Below are positions 23,806 through 32,227 of a DNA stretch of 64,000 nucleotides, in pieces; the stretch's first letter is position 1; each line of letters opens with the position of its first letter. The DNA is from Amycolatopsis sp. MtRt-6. Lineage in GTDB: Bacteria; Actinomycetota; Actinomycetes; Mycobacteriales; Pseudonocardiaceae. Under the pieces are notes generated by a model. That model ran no database searches. It saw only the letters and a list, made by a program, of their open reading frames with translations, and was not told the DNA's origin. A program made the position numbers and the translations under genes. The stretch is from contig NZ_JADWPD010000006.1 of the NCBI RefSeq assembly GCF_017308975.1, positions 1 to 64,000 on the forward strand. Reading direction: 5' to 3'.

Positions 23806-24969
23806 ATGGGGACATCCACGGTGGCCGGCCGGACCCGGTCCATGGGGGCGTTGTTCGCGGGCGTCGCGTTGCTCAACACGGCGATGGCCGGCCTGACGAC
23901 CGCGGCCACGCTGATCGTCGCGGCGGGCAGCGGCGCGGCCTGGAGCGGGCTGCCGAGCGTCGCGAGCGTGCTCGGCACCGCGGGCGGCGCGCTCGGCGCG
24001 GGACTGCTGCTGCCGGTCCACGGCCGCCGCCGCGTCCTGGTGTCCGGGTACGGCGTCGCGGCGCTCGGCGCGCTGACCGCGTTCGCCGGCGCGCTGGCGA
24101 CGTCGGTGGTGCCGCTGCTGCTGGGGATCCTGCTGGCCGGCGTGGGCAACGGCGGCGCGCAGCTCTCCCGCTACCTCGCCGCCGACCTCTACCCGCCGGA
24201 ACGCCGCGGACGCGCGCTGGGCACCGTCGTCTGGGCCGGGACGGTCGGCGCGCTCGCCGGCCCGGCGCTGCTGGCGCCCGCGGCCGGCGTCGTGTCCGGC
24301 TTCGGCTGGCCGCCGCTGTCCGGGCCGGCCGCGGTCGCGGTGGTCGCCACGGCGGGGGCGGCCCTCGCGGCGGCCGTCCTGCCGCGGGACGTCCCGCCGC
24401 CCCGGATGCGTGCTCCGCGCGGGCCGGTGCGCTCGCCCGCCGTCGTGCGCCCGCTGGCCGCGATGGTCGCCGCGCAGCTGGCCATGGTCGCGGTGATGAC
24501 GATGACGCCGGTGCAGCTGCAGAGCCACGGGCACGGCCTCGGCACCGTCGGCTGGGTGCTGAGCGCGCACATGATCGGCATGTTCGCGCTGGCGCCGCTG
24601 TCCGGCCGGATCGCCGACCGCTGGGGCCCGGCCGTGACGGTCAACGCGGGCCTCGGCGTGCTGGCGCTGGCGTCGGCGACCGCGCTCGCGGCGCACACCG
24701 GCGGGCTGCCGGTGGCGCTGTTCCTGCTCGGGTACGGCTGGAACCTCGTGTTCGTCGGCGGCAGCGCCCGGCTCAGCCGTGACCTCCCGCCGGAGACGCG
24801 CAGCCGGGCGCAGGGCACGGTCGACGCGGTCGTCTGGTCGGCGTCCGCGCTGGCCGGGCTGGGCTCGGGCCAGCTGTTCGCCGGCGGCGGGTACGCGCTG
24901 GTCGCGGTGGTCGGCGGAGTGCTGGCCCTGCTCCCGCTGGCGTTCCTCGTGCCTCGGGCCGGCCGGTAG
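23806..24969 (+). CDS. MFS transporter
   Basis: The 387-residue protein is almost entirely hydrophobic with about 12 membrane segments and the signature loop SGRIADRWGP between segments of the second half; YPPERRGRALGTV and PETRSRAQGTVDA are the two related motif-A-like loops. It is likely an exporter. The ATG at 23806 is only 8 nt past a -10-like TAACGT (23792-23797), so the mRNA may be leaderless; TTG 23797 is an alternative. It is divergent from the Lrp-family gene. Substrate unknown. Confidence 0.88.
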   Translation: MGTSTVAGRTRSMGALFAGVALLNTAMAGLTTAATLIVAAGSGAAWSGLPSVASVLGTAGGALGAGLLLPVHGRRRVLVSGYGVAALGALTAFAGALATSVVPLLLGILLAGVGNGGAQLSRYLAADLYPPERRGRALGTVVWAGTVGALAGPALLAPAAGVVSGFGWPPLSGPAAVAVVATAGAALAAAVLPRDVPPPRMRAPRGPVRSPAVVRPLAAMVAAQLAMVAVMTMTPVQLQSHGHGLGTVGWVLSAHMIGMFALAPLSGRIADRWGPAVTVNAGLGVLALASATALAAHTGGLPVALFLLGYGWNLVFVGGSARLSRDLPPETRSRAQGTVDAVVWSASALAGLGSGQLFAGGGYALVAVVGGVLALLPLAFLVPRAGR

Positions 24970-24999
24970 CGGGTCCCGGCCATAACGAAAACATAACGA

Positions 25000-25029
25000 G
25001 CAGCCCCGGCGTTCAGGCGCCGGGGCTGC
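25000..25029 (+). terminator. Terminator after the MFS gene
   Basis: GCAGCCCCGGCG (25000-25011), loop TTCAGG, CGCCGGGGCTGC (25018-25029): a perfect 12-bp stem. Confidence 0.85.
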
Positions 25030-25271
25030 GCCGTTGTGACCAACCGTGACGCCGCCGGTTGGTGCACCTGACCTGCTCACCCGTTCGGCTCAGCGGTGCG
25101 CGTCAACTCGGACCACTTCGTGGGAGATTAACCCTTTCGGGTCGGTTCTCATTCTTTGATCACGGCTGGACCCTTTGCCTGCTTGGCGCGAATATCCCGT
25201 TCGGGTCCGCTGACGTCAGCTTTCCGTTGTGCCCCAACGGTTTTCATTCGTGCGAAAAGACAGGGAGAACC

Positions 25272-27119
25272 ATGCGATCGACCCCGTTGCACCCTGGCCG
25301 GTGGCGAAAGGTGGTGACCGGCGCCGCGGCACTCGCCCTCGCGGCCGGCGCCGTCACGTACACCGGTTCGGCCACCGGCGCCTATGCCGACGTCCAGACG
25401 ATCACCGACGCCAAGACCGCGTCCGACGGCAAGCAGTACTGGGTGCGGAACCACCTGGTGTCGAAGGACCTCGCGCGCTCGGCAAGCGGCACGCCCAAGA
25501 AGTGGCTGCTCGTCTGGGCCGGCGACGAGAACATCGCCGACACGCTCGTCAAGGACGTCAAGAACCTGCCCGGCACTCTCGGCGGTGGCCTGAACAAGCT
25601 CAAGAACGCCCTGCCCGGACCGGACTTCCTCGCCGTGATCGACGCGACGCAGGGCTCGCCGACCTACGGCAAGGTCGTCAACACCGCCACCGTCGGCCCG
25701 CTCGTCGAGAACGAGCCGCACCACATGCAGTACGTGTGGCACAAGGGCGACACCGTCTACGCCGGGGCGCTGTTCGCCGCCGCGACCTACGCCTTCGACG
25801 TCAGCGCGCTGCCGCAGCTGAAGCTCAAGGGCGTCAGCCTGCCGACGAACACGCTCGGCGGGAGCGTCCCGGACGCCTACTGGGTGCTCAAGGACGGCAC
25901 CGCGTACGGCACGTACATGGGCGGCCCGGTCGTTCCCGGCCCGCACACCTACGCCGACGGCTCCACGCAGGTCGGCAACGGCTTCGCGGGCAGCCCCGGC
26001 GAGGTCGTCCACTTCGGACAGAACGCCGAAGTCCTCTCGGAGTCGCCGGCGGCCACCCCGCAGGGCGACAACCGGAAGCTGTGCGACAACCTGCCGCAGC
26101 TGGGCAAGCCGACCTGCGCCAACCCGCACGGCATCCAGGCCCGCGAGGACCTGAACACGCTCGTCACCAGCGACTACGCCGAACCGCGCAACATCATCCT
26201 CGACCCGGTGAAGCAGCCGTCGCCGTACCTGCGCCGGCCGACCGTGCGGACCTGGGACATCTCCGACCGCAACCACCCGAAGCTGAAGTCGGTGTCGTAC
26301 CTGCCGGACGGCCCGCGCGCCGACCCGGCCGACCCGCTGCACGCCGAGAGCCGCGCGGTCATGGAGACCACGGTGACCAACCTGCCGGGTCACAAGGGCG
26401 CCTTCGCCCAGACCATGCAGGGCGGGGCGGTGTTCTACACGCCGGACATCACCGCGGCCGAGCCGCACTGGATCGAGGTGTTCGACGACGGCGCCGCGAA
26501 CAAGGCCATCCACGCGAACAACGACTCGAACGGCGGCAGCTCCAACGGCGGCTGGATCCAGACGAGCCCGGACGACAGGTACCTCTACCGCGCGATCGTC
26601 GGACGGCAGAAGGGCACCCTCTCGGCCGACGACCCCGGCACCACCGGCGGCGTCTACGTCCTCGACATCCGGAAGCTGGTCGACGCCGGCGACCGGATCG
26701 AGGACATCGAGGGCCGGATCGACACAAAGGCGAAGGCGCAGCAGGGCGGGGGCGGCGACCTGCCGGCCGTCGTCGGCGCGGCCCCGATCAACCCGGGCAC
26801 GCCGGGCGCGGGCCCGCACTGGGGCGCCTACGACAACTTCGCGCTCGGCAGCGACGGTTTCTACCACGAAACCGGCACGCCGCAGCACCTCGCGGTGTCG
26901 AACTACTTCGTCGCGCGGTCCGGGCTGGACGGTGACCACAAGGTCAACCTGCTGAACCTCGGGCCGGACGGGACGGTCGCGGTCGACCGGAACTTCCGGG
27001 ACGAGTTCACCGGCCAGGTCGGCGTCAACTTCAACCGCAAGTCGTGGCCGCACGGCGACTTCGGCAACGCCAAGCCGCACTCCGAGCTGTTCGTGGTCGC
27101 GGACGCGGACGTGAGGTAG
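25272..27119 (+). CDS. Secreted selenium-binding-protein/methanethiol-oxidase-like protein
   Basis: The 615-residue product has a Sec signal peptide (RKVVTGAAALALAAG, cleavage near GAYA) and a large beta-propeller-like body. FLAVIDATQGSPTYGKVVNT and ENEPHHMQYVW match the pattern of the SBP56/methanethiol oxidase family, as do ANPHGIQ, VTSDYAEPRN and VRTWDISDRNHPK. His pairs (HHMQY, PHGIQ) could bind copper. The assignment is by remembered family pattern and is moderately sure. ATG 25272 has AGGGAGA upstream; longer in-frame starts lack a ribosome site. It heads an operon with the membrane protein 5 nt downstream. Confidence 0.7.
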   Translation: MRSTPLHPGRWRKVVTGAAALALAAGAVTYTGSATGAYADVQTITDAKTASDGKQYWVRNHLVSKDLARSASGTPKKWLLVWAGDENIADTLVKDVKNLPGTLGGGLNKLKNALPGPDFLAVIDATQGSPTYGKVVNTATVGPLVENEPHHMQYVWHKGDTVYAGALFAAATYAFDVSALPQLKLKGVSLPTNTLGGSVPDAYWVLKDGTAYGTYMGGPVVPGPHTYADGSTQVGNGFAGSPGEVVHFGQNAEVLSESPAATPQGDNRKLCDNLPQLGKPTCANPHGIQAREDLNTLVTSDYAEPRNIILDPVKQPSPYLRRPTVRTWDISDRNHPKLKSVSYLPDGPRADPADPLHAESRAVMETTVTNLPGHKGAFAQTMQGGAVFYTPDITAAEPHWIEVFDDGAANKAIHANNDSNGGSSNGGWIQTSPDDRYLYRAIVGRQKGTLSADDPGTTGGVYVLDIRKLVDAGDRIEDIEGRIDTKAKAQQGGGGDLPAVVGAAPINPGTPGAGPHWGAYDNFALGSDGFYHETGTPQHLAVSNYFVARSGLDGDHKVNLLNLGPDGTVAVDRNFRDEFTGQVGVNFNRKSWPHGDFGNAKPHSELFVVADADVR

Positions 27120-27124
27120 ACACG

Positions 27125-28831
27125 ATGGACCACCACCACGACCCGGGGACCGGCTCGTCCACAGTGGACGTTCTAGCGCTCGTCCTCCGGCTGGCGCTGC
27201 TGCTGGCCACGGCGTTCCTCGCGGGCGGCGGGTTGCTGCGGCCGCTGGCGGGCGAACTGACGCGCACGCGGAAGGTCACCCTGTCCGGCCTCGGCGGGCT
27301 GTCGGCGCTGCTCGCCGTCGTGTCGGCGTTCGCGGCCGACGTCAACGTCGTCGCGCTCGCCGTGCACGTCGTGCTCGCGGTCGCCGTGCCGCTCCTGCTG
27401 CGGTGGCCGCGAGCCGGGCGCTGGGCGTCGGTCGCGTTGCTGGCGCTGGCCGTCCTCGAGACGTCGGCCGGCGGCACGGGCGTCGGCTTCGCGCTCGACT
27501 CGGTGTTCGTCGCCGGGGCGGCGGTGTGGTTCGGCTTCGCCCTGTTCGGCCCGGTGGCGACGGCGGCCGTCCGGCCCGGGCCGCTGGCGGTCACCCTCGG
27601 CGGGGTGTTCGCCGTCGCCGGTGCCGTGCGGTTCGGGGTGTCCGGGCTCGGGTTCGACCGGCGGCTGGTCACGACGGTCTTCGGGCTCGTGGTGGTGGTC
27701 CTGGTGGTCGTGCCCCTGGTGGTGAGCGGGCTCGCGGCGGTGCTGCGGGCCCGCGCCTACCGCGTCGGCGCGGCCGGGGTCGCCGTCGCGTTCCTCGCCT
27801 GGAGCGCGCTCGGCGCGATCCCGGCGCCGCCACCGCTGCCGGTGCCGGGCGTGCCGCTGCTGGCCGCCGAGCCGGGGTTCCCGGTGCTGGTCAGCCCGCA
27901 GCGGCCGGGGCACAACGTCGTCCACTTCCCGGCGAGCGCGGGCGACGACCTCTCCGCCGGCGTCCGCGGCGGCCCGGTCACGAAGGCCGTCGCGCGGCCC
28001 GGCGCCGAGGGCACCTGGGCCGACGTCGAGCTGCCGCCCGGGCGCAGCGACCTGGAGATCCACCGCGGCGGCACGACGACGGCCGTCGAGGTCGACGCGG
28101 GCACCGCGCCCGGCCCGGCGATCGCGCCCGCGGACGCGCCGGAATGCGCGTCGGCGGCGCTCGGCGGCCTGGTCGCCGGCCGCGCCGACGTGCTGACCGC
28201 GTGCCCGTCCGACGCGCTGACGCCGGAGGACGGGGGAGCGCTGGTCAAGCTGGTCGAGTTCCTGGCCGTCCGGAAACCTTCGGCGGTCACGCTGGTCGCC
28301 GACGCCTCGCCGAGGGGTGTCGCGGCCGCGAGGCTGGTGCGGGAAACCGCGGCCCGCACCGGCTTGGCGGTGCGGCCGGACGCCGGGCCCGACACCGCGC
28401 TCGTCGTCGTCTCCGGCTGGGGACCCGGCGCCACGGCGCTGACGCGCGCGGCCGAGCTCCAGCGCCTCGAACCCACCCACCAGTACGGGCTGTACCTGGC
28501 GCCGTGGCTGCTGAACGGCCCGATCGTCAACACCGTCGCGAGTGCCTCGCTGCCGCTGCGGTTCGACCCGCGGGAGGCCACCGCGGTCGGCTACGCGGTG
28601 GCGGTCGGCAACCACTTCGGCGGCGAAAGCCCGACCCTCGGCGGCTTCCGGAGCTGGCTGGGTGCCGGCGGGACGGCGGGTGACGTCCAGATCTTCGCCG
28701 CCGCCCAGGTCAACGCCATGCCGATGTACCCCACCGAACCCCACGCCACCGGAATGGTGCTGGACCGCGACTACGCGGGCCAGTGGGTGCCCGACGGAAC
28801 CATCGTGCCGATCACGGCGGTTCTCCGCTGA
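27125..28831 (+). CDS. Polytopic membrane protein with large extracytoplasmic C-terminal region
   Basis: The 568-residue protein starts MDHHHD, then has roughly eight hydrophobic segments in residues 15-240 resembling a CopD-type membrane domain. The rest (about 245-568) is soluble, with no motif I recognise; it contains two Cys (ECASA and TACPSD). It follows the SBP-like gene by 5 nt and precedes two small secreted peptides, so it may handle or export them, or shuttle metal to the propeller protein. Function is unknown. Confidence 0.75.
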   Translation: MDHHHDPGTGSSTVDVLALVLRLALLLATAFLAGGGLLRPLAGELTRTRKVTLSGLGGLSALLAVVSAFAADVNVVALAVHVVLAVAVPLLLRWPRAGRWASVALLALAVLETSAGGTGVGFALDSVFVAGAAVWFGFALFGPVATAAVRPGPLAVTLGGVFAVAGAVRFGVSGLGFDRRLVTTVFGLVVVVLVVVPLVVSGLAAVLRARAYRVGAAGVAVAFLAWSALGAIPAPPPLPVPGVPLLAAEPGFPVLVSPQRPGHNVVHFPASAGDDLSAGVRGGPVTKAVARPGAEGTWADVELPPGRSDLEIHRGGTTTAVEVDAGTAPGPAIAPADAPECASAALGGLVAGRADVLTACPSDALTPEDGGALVKLVEFLAVRKPSAVTLVADASPRGVAAARLVRETAARTGLAVRPDAGPDTALVVVSGWGPGATALTRAAELQRLEPTHQYGLYLAPWLLNGPIVNTVASASLPLRFDPREATAVGYAVAVGNHFGGESPTLGGFRSWLGAGGTAGDVQIFAAAQVNAMPMYPTEPHATGMVLDRDYAGQWVPDGTIVPITAVLR

Positions 28832-28855
28832 ATCCCTTGGTAGGAAAGGAAAAAC

Positions 28856-29062
28856 ATGAAGCGTCTTGCTGCCCGCGTGCTGCTGCCGCTGGCCGCGGCG
28901 ACGGCGTTCACCGGCCTGGCCGCCGGCGTCGCCGGTGCCGACCCGGCCGACGGTTCCGTCTGGCTGGTGCCCGGCGTCGACCTCGGCAGCGTGCTCGGCC
29001 CGCTCGGCCGGCCGGTCGACCTGCTCGCCCCCGTCTTCGGCCTCGTCACCGCGGTTTCCTGA
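28856..29062 (+). CDS. Tiny secreted peptide A (68 aa)
   Basis: A signal peptide (MKRLAARVLLPLAAATAFTG, cleavage near VAGA) leaves about 41 residues rich in Gly, Leu, Val and Pro: WLVPGVDLGS then LGPLGRPVDLL. There is no Cys. The ribosome site AGGAAAGG precedes the ATG. It is 24 nt after the membrane-protein gene and 12 nt before peptide B, with which it shares the PLG-PV-L pattern. Confidence 0.7.
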   Translation: MKRLAARVLLPLAAATAFTGLAAGVAGADPADGSVWLVPGVDLGSVLGPLGRPVDLLAPVFGLVTAVS

Positions 29063-29074
29063 AAGGTGCCCACC

Positions 29075-29305
29075 ATGAAGAAGAACCTCGTCCGCGCGGC
29101 CGGTGCCGCGGTCCTCACCGGAGCGGCCCTGTTCACGGCGGCGGGCCCGGCACTGGCGGCCGACGCCCCGGGTGTCGTCGTGGTCGACGAGCCGGACACC
29201 GGCGGCCTCGGCAACATCTGGACGTTCGCGCCGCTGGGGGTGCCGGTGCTCGGCCTGGTCCAGTCGGTCAACGGCGTGCCGGGCAAGCTCCTGCCCTCGT
29301 TCTGA
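29075..29305 (+). CDS. Tiny secreted peptide B (76 aa)
   Basis: A signal peptide (MKKNLVRAAGAAVLTGAALF, cleavage near ALAA) leaves about 45 residues: GVVVVDEPDTGGLGN, then FAPLGVPVLGLVQS. It appears paralogous to peptide A in size, order and the PLG-PV-L core. AAAGGTG precedes the ATG at 29075; GTG 29066 is an alternative. It ends the operon at a strong terminator. Function is unknown; no Cys or cleavage motif of a known RiPP is seen. Confidence 0.7.
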   Translation: MKKNLVRAAGAAVLTGAALFTAAGPALAADAPGVVVVDEPDTGGLGNIWTFAPLGVPVLGLVQSVNGVPGKLLPSF

Positions 29306-29310
29306 CCGCC

Positions 29311-29340
29311 GGCGGCCCCTCGTTCGCGCGAGGGGCCGCC
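29311..29340. terminator. Bidirectional terminator
   Basis: GGCGGCCCCTCG (29311-29322), loop TTCGCG, CGAGGGGCCGCC (29329-29340): perfect 12-bp stem between convergent genes. Confidence 0.85.
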
Positions 29341-29344
29341 CGCG

Positions 29345-29824
29345 TCAGCCGAGGTCCTTCGCGAACCAGTGCTCGGCGAACCGCCCGTCGTTGAACGGCT
29401 CGACCTCGGCGTAGCCCACCTTCGCGTACAGCGCACGGGCTTCGACGAGGTCGTGGCGGGTGTCGAGCCGCATGAGCCGCGAACCGAGCCGGCGGGCGGC
29501 TTCCTCGGCAGCCGCCACCAGCGCGGGCGCGCCGCCGGTGCCGCGGTGGGCCGGCTTGACGAACACCTTGGTCAGCTCGCTGATCCCCGGCGCGACGACC
29601 CGGGTCCCGGCACAGCCCGCCACCGCTCCGTCGAAGCGCCCGACGAGGAAAGCGCCGGTGGGCGGCACCAGGTCGGTGCCCGGTTCTTCGGCCACGTAGC
29701 CGTCGAGTTCCGCTTCGCTGACCGGACGCCCGTAGTACCGCGAAGCGACTTCGTCCATGTACGCGCGCATGATCGCGACGGCGTCCGGGTGCGCGACGTC
29801 GATCCGGGTGATCTTCCAGTTCAC
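29345..29824 (-). CDS. GNAT-family N-acetyltransferase
   Basis: The 159-residue protein has the GNAT core: LTKVFVKPAHRGTGGAPALV carries motif A (R/Q-x-x-G-x-G/A) and YAKVGYAEVEPFND is motif B. GTG 29824 begins the homologous part and has GAGG close upstream; the longer frame to 30001 would cover the divergent small gene. Substrate unknown. Confidence 0.85.
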   Translation of the reverse strand: MNWKITRIDVAHPDAVAIMRAYMDEVASRYYGRPVSEAELDGYVAEEPGTDLVPPTGAFLVGRFDGAVAGCAGTRVVAPGISELTKVFVKPAHRGTGGAPALVAAAEEAARRLGSRLMRLDTRHDLVEARALYAKVGYAEVEPFNDGRFAEHWFAKDLG

Positions 29825-29882
29825 GTCCTCATCCTGGGCTCGCTGTCCAGCGAATTCGCCGGGCGCCGGGCACCATGGGGAC

Positions 29883-30104
29883 ATGACGACTGTCACGAAG
29901 CGCCTGACGGTGGTGGCCGTCCTGCTGATCACGGCGGGCGCGATCCTGCTGTCGGTGGGCGCGCTCGGTTTCCAGGCGTCCGAGCGGGCCGACGCCAACA
30001 TCGGCGCGGGGTTCGCCCTGCTGGCCGGCCCCTACATCGTGGGCCTGGGCCTGGTGTTCGCGCTGTCGGCGGGGTTGACGCACCTCACGACGCGCCGCCG
30101 CTGA
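29883..30104 (+). CDS. Small two-helix membrane protein
   Basis: The 73-residue protein has two hydrophobic segments (about 9-29 and 43-65) and ends THLTTRRR. It is divergent from the GNAT gene (58 nt apart) and its last 20 nt overlap the convergent gene at 30085. No family recognised. Confidence 0.6.
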   Translation: MTTVTKRLTVVAVLLITAGAILLSVGALGFQASERADANIGAGFALLAGPYIVGLGLVFALSAGLTHLTTRRR

Positions 30105-30696
30105 CGCGCCAGAGGGTCGTGGGCAGCTGCTCGGCGAGGTCGGCGAGGTAGCCGGCCTCGGCGACGATGTTCTGCCGGGTCGCGCAGCCCGGCCCCCACG
30201 TCCGCGCCGAGCCGTGCTCGACGACGACGTCGCGCTCGGCGAACCGCGGGGTGGCCGCCAGCCACCGGGCCAGCTCGCCCGCGAGCCGTGGCTCCGTGGG
30301 CAGCGACACCTCGCCCGCGGTGATCCGCAGCTGCGGGCTCGGCGGCACCCGCACCTGCGTGACGTGGATGTCGCGGAAGTACGTGTGGTCGTCGAAGTGC
30401 CGGTAGGGCTCCTGCGCGTCCACGGCGATCACCGGCCGGTCGCGGTGGCGGAACTCGACCCACGTCGTGGCGCTGCCCGCCAGCGGCCGCCCGCTCGGGT
30501 GCAGCACGCCGAACGTCGGCACGGCCTTCGCGTCGCTGGGGACCCCGCTGTTGAACGTGCCGCCGCGCTCGGCCGCGAACGCCTTGAACCAGTGCTCCTT
30601 GCGGCCTTCGACGAACTTCGCGTGCGAGCGCCACCAGATCGCGGCCGCGCCCGCGAAGACCGCCGCGATCAGGACGATCACCACCACCACGAGCAT
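30085..30696 (-). CDS. Membrane-anchored protein of unknown function
   Basis: The 203-residue protein has one N-terminal membrane helix (about 2-22) and a soluble domain with no motif I recognise; this fold resembles DUFs common in actinomycete cell-envelope loci. Its ATG shares one base with the stop of the upstream WXG-like gene (TGATG), so it belongs to the leftward type VII substrate operon. Confidence 0.75.
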   Translation of the reverse strand: MLVVVVIVLIAAVFAGAAAIWWRSHAKFVEGRKEHWFKAFAAERGGTFNSGVPSDAKAVPTFGVLHPSGRPLAGSATTWVEFRHRDRPVIAVDAQEPYRHFDDHTYFRDIHVTQVRVPPSPQLRITAGEVSLPTEPRLAGELARWLAATPRFAERDVVVEHGSARTWGPGCATRQNIVAEAGYLADLAEQLPTTLWRVSGGAS

Positions 30697-31886
30697 CAGA
30701 AGTCCAGGTCCTCGCGTGTTTCTTCGTCGGACTGGGTGCGCCCCGTCTCGCCGTAGTCGCTCGCCTTCTTGGCGTTCTTGACGTGGCTGTTGAGCTTGCC
30801 GAGGTGGTCGTTCAGCGTCTTGGCCGGGTTGTCGCCCGGCTTGGCCGGGTTGAACCCGAGGACGCCCTTGGCCGCGGCCTCGCCACCCTTCTTCGCGATC
30901 TCCGACAGCGCGTTCTTCCCGGCCCGCTTGCCGATCATCCCGTCGGCGCCGGTCAGCTTGCCGGCCAGGCTCTTGCCCGCGTCCCGCTCGGCGATCTCGC
31001 CCAGCTTCTTCGCGGTCTTGCCGTCGGCGAACACCTTGCCCAGTTTCGTCGCGGCCAGCTTGGCCTTCATCTTCTGCAGCCAGTCGAGGATCTTCTGCAG
31101 CAGCTCGCGGACCTTCGACACCTTCCGCGTCGTCTTCGCGGTCGTCGTGCCGAGCTTGACCTCCGACGCGGTGCCCGCGGTGGCGACCGACGCCCCGCAG
31201 GTCGGTACCGCGGCGGCCAGCGCCGGGATCCAGATCATGACCAGCCAGGTCACCAGCTCGGTGAGGATCGCCTTGATCAGGTCCTCGACGAAGCTCATCA
31301 GCATGCTGCTCAGCTGCAGCATCTGCGCCAGGTCGCCGGACTTCGCCGAGACGCCGCCGATGCCGTGGGCGAACTCGCCGAGCGACCGGCGGGCCGCGTT
31401 GCCGGCGTCGCCCGTCCAGCCCTGGAGCGACGTGTCGGCGACCTCGGCGAAGTTCTTCGCCAGCTGGTCGAGCCCGGTGGCGATGGCGTTGAAGTTGTCG
31501 GCGGCGATGCCGAGCGCCGGCCCGTCGCCGCTGACGAAGTGGATCGCGTCCTGGATCGGCTGGACCGCGCTGATCAGGAAGTTCAGGCCCTGCCCGACGA
31601 GCCAGCCGAGCGGGTCGGTGGCGATGTCGGTGATGGTGCTCGCGCTCGACTGGATGAAGCTCGTCGTGTCGGTCGCGATGGTGCCCAGCCCGAGGGCGAT
31701 GTCGACGCCGTCCGGGTGCGGCGCGCCGGCGGCCTTGACCACCGAGACGACGTCCTTGCCGACGGTCACGGCGCTGCCTGCGAACGGCGTCGCCTTCACC
31801 GCGTTGCCGACGTTGACGCCGAGCACGGTCGTCGGGTCGTCGCTCTTCACGGTGACGCCGCTCGCGACGTCCTGGTACTCCGCCAT
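30696..31886 (-). CDS. WXG-like type VII secretion substrate (large)
   Basis: The 396-residue protein is Ala/Gly-rich and helical. GWTGDAGNAARRSLGEF near residue 155 is a WxG turn between two helices, as in WXG100/PPE-like ESX substrates; a hydrophobic stretch (TELVTWLVMIWIPALAAAVP) follows and then a basic, charged tail (about 260-396). No catalytic toxin domain is evident. It lies between the EspC-like and membrane-protein genes in a four-gene leftward operon. Confidence 0.75.
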   Translation of the reverse strand: MAEYQDVASGVTVKSDDPTTVLGVNVGNAVKATPFAGSAVTVGKDVVSVVKAAGAPHPDGVDIALGLGTIATDTTSFIQSSASTITDIATDPLGWLVGQGLNFLISAVQPIQDAIHFVSGDGPALGIAADNFNAIATGLDQLAKNFAEVADTSLQGWTGDAGNAARRSLGEFAHGIGGVSAKSGDLAQMLQLSSMLMSFVEDLIKAILTELVTWLVMIWIPALAAAVPTCGASVATAGTASEVKLGTTTAKTTRKVSKVRELLQKILDWLQKMKAKLAATKLGKVFADGKTAKKLGEIAERDAGKSLAGKLTGADGMIGKRAGKNALSEIAKKGGEAAAKGVLGFNPAKPGDNPAKTLNDHLGKLNSHVKNAKKASDYGETGRTQSDEETREDLDF

Positions 31887-31894
31887 CGATCCCC

Positions 31895-32227
31895 CTACGG
31901 CTTCTTCGGGCCGTCGAGCAGGACCTCGACCTGGCCGAAGAAGGCTTTGTGGTCGTCCTCGGTGCCCTGGTAGACGTTGGCCGCGTCGGTGAACTTCTCC
32001 TGCGCCGACGTCAGGCCCTCGGCCATCGACGCCAGCAGGTCACGCAGCTCGTGCAGGGTCTCGTCGTAGCCGTGCTTGGTGAACAGGCCCACCACGCCCC
32101 ACGACTTGTCGCCGACGTCGGCCTGCCCGACCTTCTCGGTGAACTTCGCGCCTTGGTCCTTGTACTTGCCCAGCACGCCGATGTACGCGCGCAGGGCGTC
32201 GACCTCGACCTGGTAACCCTCGGGCAT
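31895..32227 (-). CDS. WXG100/EspC-like small ESX-secretion protein
   Basis: The 110-residue helical protein (MPEGYQVEVDALRAYIGVLG) has a W-containing turn KSWGVVGLF between helices and the C-terminal AANVYQGTEDDHKAFFGQV pattern typical of ESX substrates with Y/xxxD/E-like export signals. Its ATG overlaps the stop of the YbaB-like gene (TGATG). Confidence 0.8.
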   Translation of the reverse strand: MPEGYQVEVDALRAYIGVLGKYKDQGAKFTEKVGQADVGDKSWGVVGLFTKHGYDETLHELRDLLASMAEGLTSAQEKFTDAANVYQGTEDDHKAFFGQVEVLLDGPKKP

